From: Pseudoalteromonas sp. XMcav2-N
GTDB taxonomy: Bacteria > Pseudomonadota > Gammaproteobacteria > Enterobacterales > Alteromonadaceae
Direction: 5' to 3'
DNA length: 39,126 nucleotides
Assembly (NCBI RefSeq): GCF_024124545.1
Contig: NZ_JAMXSF010000028.1
Coordinates: 1-39,126, forward strand
Part shown: positions 1-7,378 of the stretch, piece after piece
Layout of the letters: every line of letters starts with the position of its first letter
Numbering within the stretch: the first letter of the stretch is position 1
Made by a program: the position numbers and the translations under genes
The notes under the pieces: generated by a model
Database searches by the model: none
The model's input: only the letters and a program-made list of their open reading frames with translations
Told to the model about the DNA's origin: nothing

Positions 1-127
1 GAGACTGTGAGACTGTGAGACTGTGAGACTGTGAGACTGTGAGACTGTGAGACTGTGAGACTGTGAGACTGTGAGACTGTGAGACTGTGAGACTGTGAGA
101 CTGTGAGACTGTGAGACTGTGAGACTG
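1..127. repeat. Octanucleotide tandem repeat, (GAGACTGT)x15.9
   Basis: The unit GAGACTGT is repeated without a mismatch for 15 full copies plus 7 bases, and the array may continue past the left edge. It lies beyond the yidC terminator, so it is intergenic, probably between yidC and the mnmE gene that commonly follows. Eight is not a multiple of three. On the plus strand every frame meets TGA, while on the minus strand the unit ACAGTCTC is open in all frames. Perfect identity suggests slippage-driven copy-number change. It has no spacers, so it is not a CRISPR array. Confidence 0.97.
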
Positions 128-150
128 GCCGTTTGGTGGTAATCGCAGAC

Positions 151-180
151 ATAAAAAAACGGCCCGTAATGGACCGTTTC
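151..180 (-). terminator. Rho-independent terminator of the yidC operon
   Basis: On the minus strand AACGGTCC, the loop ATTAC and GGGCCGTT form an 8-bp stem with one G-T pair, followed by a run of seven T. It begins about 20 bases past the yidC stop and would end the rpmH-rnpA-yidD-yidC transcript. Confidence 0.85.
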
Positions 181-201
181 TGGTTTAATCTATATTCGGT
201 A

Positions 202-1875
202 TTAACCGCGGACCTTCATGCCCTTTTTCTCCATGCCACGATAGATATAAAGCATCTGGGCAATTGAGATCAGGTTAGAGATCAGCCAGTACAGAACCAG
301 ACCTGACGGGAACCAGATAAAGAACACTGAGAAGATAACTGGCATCCAGGTCATCATCTTTTGTTGCATTGGATCAGTCACTGTCATAGGTTGCAGCTTC
401 TGAGTCAGGAACATACTGGCGCCAAACAGGATAGGCAGTACATAGTAAGGGTCTTTTGAAGACAGGTCTGTCAGCCACAGCATAAATTCAGCATGACGCA
501 GCTCAGTTGACTCCAGGAATACATAAAACAGCGCCAGGAAGATAGGCATTTGCAGTAACAGCGGGAAGCAGCCACCCATAGGGTTTACTTTTTCCTTGCG
601 GTACATCTCCATCATTGCCTGACCAAATTTCTGACGGTCATCGCCATAACGCTCTTTCAGTGCCTGCATTTTTGGCTGCAGCATACGCATTTTAGCCATT
701 GAGGTATACTGCGCTTTAGTGAGCGGGTAAAGGAGTGACTTAACAATAATGGTGATAGCAATGATGGCCAAGCCCCAGTTGCCCAGTCCACCAATATTGA
801 TGTCAAACAGACCAAAGAATGATCCTTCACCAGAGTACAAAAACTTCAGCAGCTCTAGCAAAGGCTGCGAGATAAACCATAACCAACCGTAGTCAACGGT
901 CAGGTCGAGATCTTTTTGCAAGGCTTCCAGCGCATCGGTGTCTTTAGGACCCATAAAATAAGTGGCGGTAAGCTGCGCGGTGCTATTGGCTTGAATATTG
1001 GTCGCTTCGCCTTTTACACCTATGATGCTGTTGTTATTACGCAGCGAGCTGTAAATGGTGTTGTTTATCTCCTGACCAGGTACCCAGGCACTGACAAAGT
1101 AGTGCTGGATAAAGGCAACATAACCGCCCTGAGTATTTTTGTTCAGGTTAGCATCGGCCATATCAGAGAAAGAGTATTTTTCATAAGGCTCTTCGCTGGT
1201 GCCATAGGCTGCGCCCAGATAAGTCTGGTCAACCATGCTGCCTTTTTCCTGAACCGTGCGCTTGATTTGGGTATACAGTTGCACCTGAACTGGATCAGCA
1301 GTTGAGTTAGTCACATCGTATTCCAGCGCAACATCATACTGCCCCGGCTTGAATACAAAGGTTTTGCTAAACTGAACGCCTTTACTGTCGACAAACGTCA
1401 GCGGTACACGCAGTTCATCGCCATTTAGTGTGTAGCTTGATTGTGCGCTTTCGTAAACTGGGCGACCCTGGCTTGATGCATCCGGACCATTCAGGCCAAT
1501 CAAACCACTTTGTGCGAAGTATTCTTTGCCTTCAAACTCACCCAATAACAGATAAGGTTGATCGCTGCCATGGGTTTCGGCGTGTTGTAGCAATTTCGCC
1601 TCAACAATGTCACCCCCACGGGTGTCGATTTTTACTGCCAGTACATCGGTGGTTACCGAAATGACTGAGCGAGTAGCCACAGTGGCCTGCATTGGCACAT
1701 CAGCCTGACTGGAAGCCGGTACATCGGCCTGGTCATTGTTTGCGGGGCCGGCCACTTGTTGTGTGACGGCACTGGTATCAGCATTGGCTGCGGTTTGTTC
1801 CTTTGACCACTCCGTAAAGAGTAAAAAGGTGACCAGCAGCAAGCCGATAAATAAAAACGTGCGTTGCGATTCCAT
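202..1875 (-). CDS. yidC: Membrane protein insertase YidC
   Basis: YidC inserts proteins into the inner membrane, alone or with SecYEG. The 557-residue length is usual for the gammaproteobacterial form (E. coli 548). An N-terminal membrane segment spans about residues 5-22. A large periplasmic domain runs to about 330. Then comes the conserved five-helix core, with the cytoplasmic stretch QPKMQALKERYGDDRQKF and the segment NPMGGCFPLLLQMPIFLALF. The C-terminus is basic (EKKGMKVRG), as expected for a ribosome-facing tail. It is the last gene of the rpmH-rnpA-yidD-yidC group, 8 bases after yidD and ahead of a clear terminator. Identification is secure. Confidence 0.98.
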   Translation of the reverse strand: MESQRTFLFIGLLLVTFLLFTEWSKEQTAANADTSAVTQQVAGPANNDQADVPASSQADVPMQATVATRSVISVTTDVLAVKIDTRGGDIVEAKLLQHAETHGSDQPYLLLGEFEGKEYFAQSGLIGLNGPDASSQGRPVYESAQSSYTLNGDELRVPLTFVDSKGVQFSKTFVFKPGQYDVALEYDVTNSTADPVQVQLYTQIKRTVQEKGSMVDQTYLGAAYGTSEEPYEKYSFSDMADANLNKNTQGGYVAFIQHYFVSAWVPGQEINNTIYSSLRNNNSIIGVKGEATNIQANSTAQLTATYFMGPKDTDALEALQKDLDLTVDYGWLWFISQPLLELLKFLYSGEGSFFGLFDINIGGLGNWGLAIIAITIIVKSLLYPLTKAQYTSMAKMRMLQPKMQALKERYGDDRQKFGQAMMEMYRKEKVNPMGGCFPLLLQMPIFLALFYVFLESTELRHAEFMLWLTDLSSKDPYYVLPILFGASMFLTQKLQPMTVTDPMQQKMMTWMPVIFSVFFIWFPSGLVLYWLISNLISIAQMLYIYRGMEKKGMKVRG

Positions 1876-1883
1876 AACAGCTC

Positions 1884-2216
1884 TTATTTCTCGTGTTGTT
1901 TATCTTGCGTTGATTTAGCAGGCACGGGATCAGACCCGCCTGCACTTAAAGGGTGACATTTTAATATGCGTTTAAGCGCTAACCAACTCCCTTTTGCAAT
2001 TCCATGTAAATTAATTGCCTGAATTGCATAATGAGAGCAGGTTGGGGTAAAACGACAGTGTGGTCCCAGCAGCGGACTAATAAAGCGCTGATAAAAACGG
2101 ATCACACCTAGCAGCAGTGTTTTGATCAGTGTCTGGCATAGCGACAATAGCCACCGGATCCACGTTTTACAACGCTGCACTAGGCGCGATGATACTGTGG
2201 AAGGGGAGTGATTCAT
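1884..2216 (-). CDS. yidD: YidD, membrane protein insertion efficiency factor
   Basis: YidD is a small membrane-associated protein that helps YidC-dependent insertion. The family signature is clear: GVIRFYQRFISPLLGPHCRF, then PTCSHYAIQAI with its cysteine pair and GSWLALKRILKCHPLSAGG. The open frame extends to an ATG at 2255 (123 residues). I prefer the ATG at 2216 (110 residues) because the family is usually 70-110 residues, but neither start has a good Shine-Dalgarno sequence. The region before the core is basic and partly hydrophobic (about 25 residues). Unusually, the gene does not overlap or abut rnpA; a spacer of more than 220 bases separates them. Confidence 0.9.
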   Translation of the reverse strand: MNHSPSTVSSRLVQRCKTWIRWLLSLCQTLIKTLLLGVIRFYQRFISPLLGPHCRFTPTCSHYAIQAINLHGIAKGSWLALKRILKCHPLSAGGSDPVPAKSTQDKQHEK

Positions 2217-2449
2217 GATAATGCCGTCAGACTGATAACCAATCCCTGAATACATAGGGGAAGTTGGCGATTAAAAGGTGAGCTAACTTTACCTTATCGG
2301 GGTCTAAATAGCCATTGAGCCCTATGCGATTTTAGCGAATTCACAGTAAGTTGAACTCGATTAATCGCCGATTTTATCGGGTTTGAAGTAAACGCGTAAC
2401 GTGTTGCGGTGCAAACTGAGCATGCAAATGTCGCTACACTGGCTTAATC

Positions 2450-2475
2450 GCACAATACACGACAGTTCATTGTGC
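2450..2475. other. Inverted repeat just after rnpA
   Basis: GCACAAT and ATTGTGC form a perfect 7-bp stem around a 12-base loop, starting 8 bases past the rnpA stop. No T-run follows, so it is a poor intrinsic terminator. It could stabilise or process the rpmH-rnpA message ahead of the long rnpA-yidD spacer. The rest of the 2217-2482 spacer shows no gene I can support. Confidence 0.4.
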
Positions 2476-2482
2476 TGTGGTG

Positions 2483-2917
2483 CTAAGGCTGTTTGGGCTT
2501 ACGCTGATTAGACGCTGGGCGCTTTTTATTGTGGCGTTTATGAGGTGGGGGCTTAGGCGCACCAGGTTTACAACGCTCGTTTACTTTACGCCATAATTTT
2601 GTCAGTTGTTTGCTGAGCTCTTCATTTGTTTGCTCATCAACACCTGTTTTGACCATCAGCACGATATCTATGTTATCCAGCTTATGACGGTTTAAGCGAA
2701 AGCTTTCACGGGCAAGGCGTTTAATACGATTACGTTGACAGGCTTTTTTACAGCGTTTTTTAGCAACAGTGAGTCCAAGACGCGGGTGTCCAACATCATT
2801 GGGTTTAGCTAACAAAGTAAAGTAGGGAGTTGCTGCGCGAGCGGGTTCGTTAAATACTCGGGAGTAATGCGAGGGAGTTAACAGACGTAACTCCCTGCTG
2901 AAGCTAAAGTCTTCCAC
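2483..2917 (-). CDS. rnpA: Ribonuclease P protein component
   Basis: This is the protein subunit of RNase P, which binds the 5' leader of pre-tRNA and supports the catalytic RNA. The family core is visible: PHYxxxF-like N-terminal contacts (PSHYSRVF near residue 16), GHPRLGLTVAKK near 43-54, and the RNR motif (QRNRIKRLARESF, RNR at 62-64). At 144 residues it is longer than the usual ~120. The surplus is a C-terminal basic, proline- and lysine-rich tail (from about residue 115) that is probably disordered and could add RNA contacts. It starts 7 bases after rpmH, the classical arrangement. The tail is the only unusual part. Confidence 0.97.
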   Translation of the reverse strand: MEDFSFSRELRLLTPSHYSRVFNEPARAATPYFTLLAKPNDVGHPRLGLTVAKKRCKKACQRNRIKRLARESFRLNRHKLDNIDIVLMVKTGVDEQTNEELSKQLTKLWRKVNERCKPGAPKPPPHKRHNKKRPASNQRKPKQP

Positions 2918-2924
2918 TTATATA

Positions 2925-3059
2925 TTAAGCAGAAAGTACTTTACGGCCTCTAGCACGACGACGCGCTAGTACTTTACGGCCATTCTTCGTTGCCATACGT
3001 GCACGGAAACCGTGAGTACGCTTGCGTTTAAGAACGCTAGGTTGAAAAGTTCTTTTCAT
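2925..3059 (-). CDS. rpmH: 50S ribosomal protein L34
   Basis: This 44-codon gene reads MKRTFQPSVLKRKRTHGF and ends GRKVLSA, the highly conserved L34 sequence. L34 is a small, arginine- and lysine-rich protein of the large ribosomal subunit. It is the first gene of the leftward rpmH-rnpA-yidD-yidC transcript and lies beside oriC, as in most gammaproteobacteria. A strong promoter sits about 80-110 bases upstream. Length and sequence match the family fully. Confidence 0.98.
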   Translation of the reverse strand: MKRTFQPSVLKRKRTHGFRARMATKNGRKVLARRRARGRKVLSA

Positions 3060-3140
3060 AACTAATCCATCCGATCGGTTAAAGTTTAAAACATCCTATG
3101 CAGGTCGCGATCCTGGCACAGGTGCCATTGCGAGCGCGAG

Positions 3141-3169
3141 ATATTAATGCCGCAGCGTAGGAAAGTCAA
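3141..3169 (-). promoter_or_regulatory. Sigma-70 promoter of rpmH-rnpA
   Basis: On the minus strand TTGACT (3169-3164) and TAATAT (3146-3141) are separated by exactly 17 bases. This is a near-consensus promoter firing away from oriC toward rpmH, with a leader of roughly 75 bases. Confidence 0.75.
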
Positions 3170-3378
3170 TCATAATCGCGCCATCAAGCATAGATTTTAG
3201 CCAGAAATAACAAAAAACGGTCATTCGCTCTGCTATCCCCAGAAATAAACAGGCCACATTATACCTATATATAGAATAGAGTGGGATCTAATTCCTGGAA
3301 TAAGCGATCAGACTCTGCATTTAGATCGGATCTGATCGGTGCTGAAGTGTGATCAACTCAGATCAGATCAAAGTTAGG

Positions 3379-3387
3379 TTTTCCACA
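3379..3387 (+). promoter_or_regulatory. DnaA box TTTTCCACA
   Basis: This matches the relaxed consensus TTWTNCACA. It lies between the GATC-rich block and the AT-rich block of oriC. Confidence 0.6.
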
Positions 3388-3571
3388 TTGTCTGGGTGAA
3401 AAGTGGCAACATCCTCTGGAAAACTTAAAATGATCGAGTTTTTTTGATGAGATCCTGGTGGATTTTTGCTAAGATCAATAAACAGGGTGAAAAATAAAAT
3501 ATCAATAAAAACAATCGGATGAGTTTGTTTCTGGGAAAGATCCTGAATTTTAAAAAAGTCAATATTGATGT

Positions 3572-3580
3572 TGTGGATAA
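3572..3580 (-). promoter_or_regulatory. DnaA box TTATCCACA (perfect)
   Basis: The plus strand reads TGTGGATAA, the exact complement of the strongest DnaA-binding 9-mer. It is directly followed by a GATC site, at the right edge of the AT-rich segment. Confidence 0.85.
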
Positions 3581-3658
3581 GATCCCCTCATAATACCCGG
3601 CTTCCACCTATGTATTTATGATAATAAACAAGCATTTCCGTCGATCCTTTGGATTAGC

Positions 3659-3667
3659 TGTGTATAA
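3659..3667 (-). promoter_or_regulatory. DnaA box TTATACACA upstream of dnaA
   Basis: The plus strand reads TGTGTATAA, complement of TTATACACA, a good consensus match. It lies 70 bases before the dnaA start, so it may serve in dnaA autoregulation as well as in the origin; that role is inferred. Confidence 0.7.
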
Positions 3668-3736
3668 CCTTGTTGGTAAATCTGGCTATATCCTGAGTTT
3701 TTATGTACGGGAATATTAACTATTTCGGAGTGCGAC

Positions 3737-5143
3737 GTGTATCTGTCGGTTTGGCAAAGTTGTTTATATGTTTTGCAAGATGAGCTGCCTTCTCAGCAGT
3801 TCAATATGTGGGTGCGACCACTACAAGCAGAAAGTACCGAAGATACCTTGACCATCTATGCGCCAAATCGATTTGTTTTGGACTGGGTGAGAGAAAAGTA
3901 TTTAAACCGCATCAGCGAGTTACTGACAGAGATCTGTGGTGACGAAGCGCCTGAACTGCGATTTGATGTAGGTAGTAAACCTATTGGCGCGATCAATAGT
4001 GCGCCGGCTTCAGGCGAGAGTAGTCAGAATACACAAGCCGGGACGGTGACTAAACCAGCTGCATCACCGGCGGGTGCCTCTAGCTCGACTAAAGTGGAAC
4101 CAGCCCCAAAATCTGCCGGGGTGAAGTCTAACATCAAAGAAAACTATACGTTTGATAACTTTGTTGAGGGTAAGTCGAACCAGCTGGCAAAGGCTGCCGC
4201 TACTCAGGTTGCGGATAACCCGGGGTCAGCGTTTAATCCAGTCTTTATATATGGCGGTACAGGTTTGGGTAAGACCCACCTGTTACATGCGGTAGGCAAC
4301 GGCATCATAGATAAAAAGCCAGATGCAAAAATTGTCTACATGCATTCTGAACGTTTTGTTCAGGACATGGTTAAAGCATTACAGAACAATGCCATTGAAG
4401 AATTTAAGCGTTACTACCGCAGTGTTGATGCGCTGATGATCGATGACATTCAGTTTTTTGCCAATAAAGAGCGATCGCAGGAAGAGTTTTTTCACACCTT
4501 TAATGCCTTGTTAGAGGGCAATCAACAGATCATTCTTACGTCGGACAGATATCCAAAAGAAATCGAAGGGGTTGAAGATCGACTTAAGTCTCGTTTTGGC
4601 TGGGGCCTGACGATTGCCATTGAACCGCCCGAATTGGAAACACGAGTTGCGATTCTGATGAAAAAGGCGCAGCAGAGTAATATCAATCTGCCTCATGAAG
4701 TGGCCTTTTTTATTGCCAAGAAATTACGCTCCAATGTGCGTGAATTGGAGGGGGCACTAAACCGGGTGATAGCCAATGCAAACTTTACTGGCAGGCCTAT
4801 TTCCATCGAGTTTGTAAAAGAAGCGCTACGCGATTTGCTCGCACTTCAGGATAAGCTCGTCACGATTGATAATATTCAGCGCACTGTGGCTGAGTACTAT
4901 CGGATCCGAGTGTCTGATTTATTGTCTAAGCGTCGGAGTCGATCAGTTGCCCGACCAAGACAAGTGGCGATGGCGCTGTCTAAAGAACTAACCAATCACA
5001 GTTTGCCTGAAATTGGTGATGCTTTTGGCGGGCGTGATCACACAACCGTGCTACACGCGTGCCGTAAAGTAAAAGCACTGCGAGATGAAAGTCACGAAGT
5101 GAAAGAAGATTATCAAAACCTGATCAGAACATTGTCGTCTTAA
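3737..5143 (+). CDS. dnaA: Chromosomal replication initiator DnaA
   Basis: DnaA is the AAA+ ATPase that binds DnaA boxes and opens oriC. Domain I (about residues 1-75) has the expected WQSCLYVLQDELPSQQFNMW start. A low-complexity Ser/Ala/Pro/Thr linker covers about 85-135. Walker A is GGTGLGKT at 173-180 and Walker B is DALMIDDIQF at 231-240. The helix-turn-helix signature GGRDHTTVLHACRKV is near the C-terminus. The start is GTG, preceded by CGGAG 6 bases away, and the first residues (MYLSVW) fit known DnaA N-termini. dnaN follows after 9 bases. All key residues are present. Confidence 0.99.
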   Translation: MYLSVWQSCLYVLQDELPSQQFNMWVRPLQAESTEDTLTIYAPNRFVLDWVREKYLNRISELLTEICGDEAPELRFDVGSKPIGAINSAPASGESSQNTQAGTVTKPAASPAGASSSTKVEPAPKSAGVKSNIKENYTFDNFVEGKSNQLAKAAATQVADNPGSAFNPVFIYGGTGLGKTHLLHAVGNGIIDKKPDAKIVYMHSERFVQDMVKALQNNAIEEFKRYYRSVDALMIDDIQFFANKERSQEEFFHTFNALLEGNQQIILTSDRYPKEIEGVEDRLKSRFGWGLTIAIEPPELETRVAILMKKAQQSNINLPHEVAFFIAKKLRSNVRELEGALNRVIANANFTGRPISIEFVKEALRDLLALQDKLVTIDNIQRTVAEYYRIRVSDLLSKRRSRSVARPRQVAMALSKELTNHSLPEIGDAFGGRDHTTVLHACRKVKALRDESHEVKEDYQNLIRTLSS

Positions 5144-5152
5144 GGGCCTAGT

Positions 5153-6256
5153 ATGCAAATTACGATTTCAAGAGAACAGTTTTTAAAACCCTTGATGCAG
5201 GTCTCGGGAGCCATTGAGCGAAAACACACACTGCCTATTTTATCCAACGTGTTGGTTGAGGTAAAAGAAGGTGTGTTATCTATGACTGGCACTGACTTAG
5301 AGATTGAACTGGTTGCGAATGTTACGTTGGAAGAGCAAGTTGCAGACGCGAGTATTACTTTGCCTGCAAAAAAATTGCTCGATATCTGTAAGAGTTTGCC
5401 CGATGGGTCTTTGCTGCAATTAAGCAGCCAGGAACATCAATTGCTTTTGACTAGTGGCCAAAGCCGTTTCTCTTTGACAACTTTGGCTGCGGAAGATTTT
5501 CCTAATCTTGAGCAGTGGGATGGTGAGGTTGAATTTCAGATCACGCGGTTGGAACTACGCCAATTGTTAGAAGCAACACATTTCTCAATGGCTAACCAGG
5601 ACGTACGTTACTACCTGAACGGGATGTCCTTTGAGGTCGACAATAGTGAAATTAAAACGGTTGCGACCGATGGTCACCGCCTGGCGATTGCGCAACATCA
5701 GTTGTCGGAATCGCTTAATACACAACGCCAGTTGATCATCCCGCGTAAAGGGGTTCAAGAGATCATGCGTTTGTTGCCAGCTGACGATGAACCTTTGACC
5801 ATTCAATTTGGTAGCAATCATATTCGTATTTTAGATCCTGAATTTACTTTGACCAGCAAACTGGTGGATGGACGCTTCCCTGACTATCGCCGAGTGTTAC
5901 CCCGTGGTGGTGACAAGCTGGTGAATGCGAACCGTGAATGGCTGCGCAGTGCGTTTCAGCGTGTATCAATTCTGTCGAACGAAAAGTTTCGCGGTGTACG
6001 TCTTAACCTGTCGAATAGCATGTTAAAGATCAGTGCGAACAACCCTGAGCAGGAACAGGCAGAAGAAACCGTAGAAGTTGATTATCAGGGTGACGACCTG
6101 GAAATTGGTTTTAACGTGTCATATTTGCTGGATGTATTAAACACGCTTAAAACGGAAGATGTACAATTTACATTAGCTGATACTAACAGCAGTGCCTTGA
6201 TTGAAGGGGCGAGCGACGATTCAGCAATGTATGTCGTTATGCCGATGCGCCTTTAG
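5153..6256 (+). CDS. dnaN: DNA polymerase III beta sliding clamp
   Basis: The beta subunit forms a dimeric ring on DNA that tethers polymerase III and serves as a hub for repair and Hda-mediated DnaA inactivation. The 367-residue length matches the family (E. coli 366). Typical stretches are KPLMQVSGAIERKHTLPILS at 12-31, TDGHRLAIAQ near 172, and the C-terminal MYVVMPMRL, whose MPMRL end forms part of the partner-binding pocket. It follows dnaA by 9 bases and precedes recF by 21 bases, the standard origin operon. Nothing unusual was seen. Confidence 0.99.
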   Translation: MQITISREQFLKPLMQVSGAIERKHTLPILSNVLVEVKEGVLSMTGTDLEIELVANVTLEEQVADASITLPAKKLLDICKSLPDGSLLQLSSQEHQLLLTSGQSRFSLTTLAAEDFPNLEQWDGEVEFQITRLELRQLLEATHFSMANQDVRYYLNGMSFEVDNSEIKTVATDGHRLAIAQHQLSESLNTQRQLIIPRKGVQEIMRLLPADDEPLTIQFGSNHIRILDPEFTLTSKLVDGRFPDYRRVLPRGGDKLVNANREWLRSAFQRVSILSNEKFRGVRLNLSNSMLKISANNPEQEQAEETVEVDYQGDDLEIGFNVSYLLDVLNTLKTEDVQFTLADTNSSALIEGASDDSAMYVVMPMRL

Positions 6257-6277
6257 AAGTTAGGTGTGTACTCTTAA

Positions 6278-7366
6278 ATGAGTTTAAATCAAATTAGCCT
6301 CAATAATTTCCGTAATATTGAGGCCCTTTCTTTTTCGCCAAGCGATCAGATAAATATCATTTTAGGTGAGAACGGCAGCGGAAAGACCAGCCTGCTTGAA
6401 GCCATCTATTTCCTTTCCAATGGACGTTCATTCAGAACTAACAAACACAAGCTTATGATCCGTCATGAACAGAATAAGTGCATCGTTCATGGAAAAAAAC
6501 AGCTTCATAGTTTGTCTATTCCCATTGGAATTAGCAAAAACCTGCAAGGTGAAACTCAGTTGCGGATCCAAGGGCAATCGAGTAGAAAAATTGCAGAATT
6601 GGCGCAGATATTACCAACACAGGTGATTACACCGGAAAGTTATGAGTTGTTTTTTGGTGGTCCAAAAGAGCGGAGAAAATTTCTAGATCTCGGGGTGTTC
6701 CACGTGGAACATCAATTTTATAGCGTCTGGAAAAACTTCAATCAGGTACTTAAGCAGCGCAATGCGTTACTCAAAACTAAGCCGCCTCAGTACCAGCTTC
6801 AGATACGTACTTGGGACCGAGAGTTTGTACGTCTGGCAGAGCAAATAAATATGTTCAGAAAGGCGTATATAAGTAGGTTTGAGCGTCATTTTTTTGATAA
6901 GATAGGGGATATAAGCCCCATCTTTAAAGGCCTTGAAATGCGCTATGACGCAGGCTGGAAAGGGGAACTGGCTGATGTGCTAAACGCCCAGCTGGAGCGG
7001 GATAGCAAGCTTGGCTATACAACTAAGGGGCCGCATAAAGCCGATTTTAATTTTTATGCTAATGGTCACGGGGTTGAAAATATATTGTCTCGGGGTCAGT
7101 TAAAGTTAACTCTTTATGCGTTAAAGATTGCACAGAATAACTTAATTGAGGCTGAGACCGAGAAGCAATCCATATTGCTGATCGACGATTTACCTTCGGA
7201 GCTAAGCCAGGATACGATGCTCAGCATCGCGCACTTACTTGCAGAATGTCAGTCACAGCTGTTTATTACTGCAATAAACTCCGAAAGTATCCAGGCCATT
7301 GTGGAACCCATGAAACGAAATGTTGAGATGTTCCACGTGGAACATGGCCGCCTAATAACAAAATAA
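6278..7366 (+). CDS. recF: DNA replication/repair protein RecF (hosts two parS sites)
   Basis: RecF is an SMC-like ATPase that works with RecO and RecR to load RecA at single-strand gaps. Walker A is GENGSGKT at residues 30-37; the ABC signature LSRGQLKL and the Walker B segment SILLIDDLPSELS are in the C-terminal half. The length, 362, is normal. Two 16-bp parS palindromes lie inside the frame and encode VFHVEH (140-145) and MFHVEH (351-356), both in the same codon register. E. coli RecF, as I recall it, has CFHNEP and MFTVEK at these places, so the sites appear to have recoded tolerant positions. The stop is followed by gyrB 12 bases later. Confidence 0.98.
   Translation: MSLNQISLNNFRNIEALSFSPSDQINIILGENGSGKTSLLEAIYFLSNGRSFRTNKHKLMIRHEQNKCIVHGKKQLHSLSIPIGISKNLQGETQLRIQGQSSRKIAELAQILPTQVITPESYELFFGGPKERRKFLDLGVFHVEHQFYSVWKNFNQVLKQRNALLKTKPPQYQLQIRTWDREFVRLAEQINMFRKAYISRFERHFFDKIGDISPIFKGLEMRYDAGWKGELADVLNAQLERDSKLGYTTKGPHKADFNFYANGHGVENILSRGQLKLTLYALKIAQNNLIEAETEKQSILLIDDLPSELSQDTMLSIAHLLAECQSQLFITAINSESIQAIVEPMKRNVEMFHVEHGRLITK
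6696..6711. promoter_or_regulatory. parS: parS site 1, ParB-binding centromere
   Basis: TGTTCCACGTGGAACA is a perfect 16-bp palindrome and matches the widely conserved chromosomal parS consensus TGTTNCACGTGNAACA. It lies about 3.1 kb from oriC, within recF codons 140-145. Confidence 0.93.
7329..7344. promoter_or_regulatory. parS: parS site 2, ParB-binding centromere
   Basis: This is an identical copy of TGTTCCACGTGGAACA, extended by one matched base on each side (7328-7345). It lies in recF codons 351-356, 633 bp from site 1. ParB should load here as a CTP-dependent clamp. Confidence 0.93.
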
Positions 7367-7378
7367 TTGGAATACACC

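Larger units (their letters stand above)
3270..3670. other. oriC: Chromosomal replication origin oriC
   Basis: The rpmH-dnaA interval (3060-3736) has no supported gene and shows origin features. There are about 14 GATC Dam sites between 3283 and 3645, where chance would give one or two; several are near-adjacent, as at 3320-3370. Three DnaA boxes match TTWTNCACA. An AT-rich stretch at 3421-3570 contains GATC followed by T-runs, resembling the E. coli 13-mer motif, and is a plausible unwinding element. Gene orientation flips on either side of it. Exact borders are my estimate. DnaA would bind and melt this DNA, while Dam/SeqA would delay re-initiation. Confidence 0.9.

Noticed and set aside
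1..127. The octamer array as a CRISPR or coding repeat
   Set aside because: There are no spacers and the unit is only 8 bases. Plus-strand frames stop at TGA, and no start codon or gene context is visible for the minus strand.
3425..3607. A 60-codon minus-strand open frame inside oriC
   Set aside because: It lies across the AT-rich unwinding region and DnaA boxes, has AT-driven composition and no recognisable product.
7367..7378. TTG start adding four residues to GyrB
   Set aside because: The ATG at 7379 aligns with known GyrB N-termini; the TTG follows directly on the recF stop.
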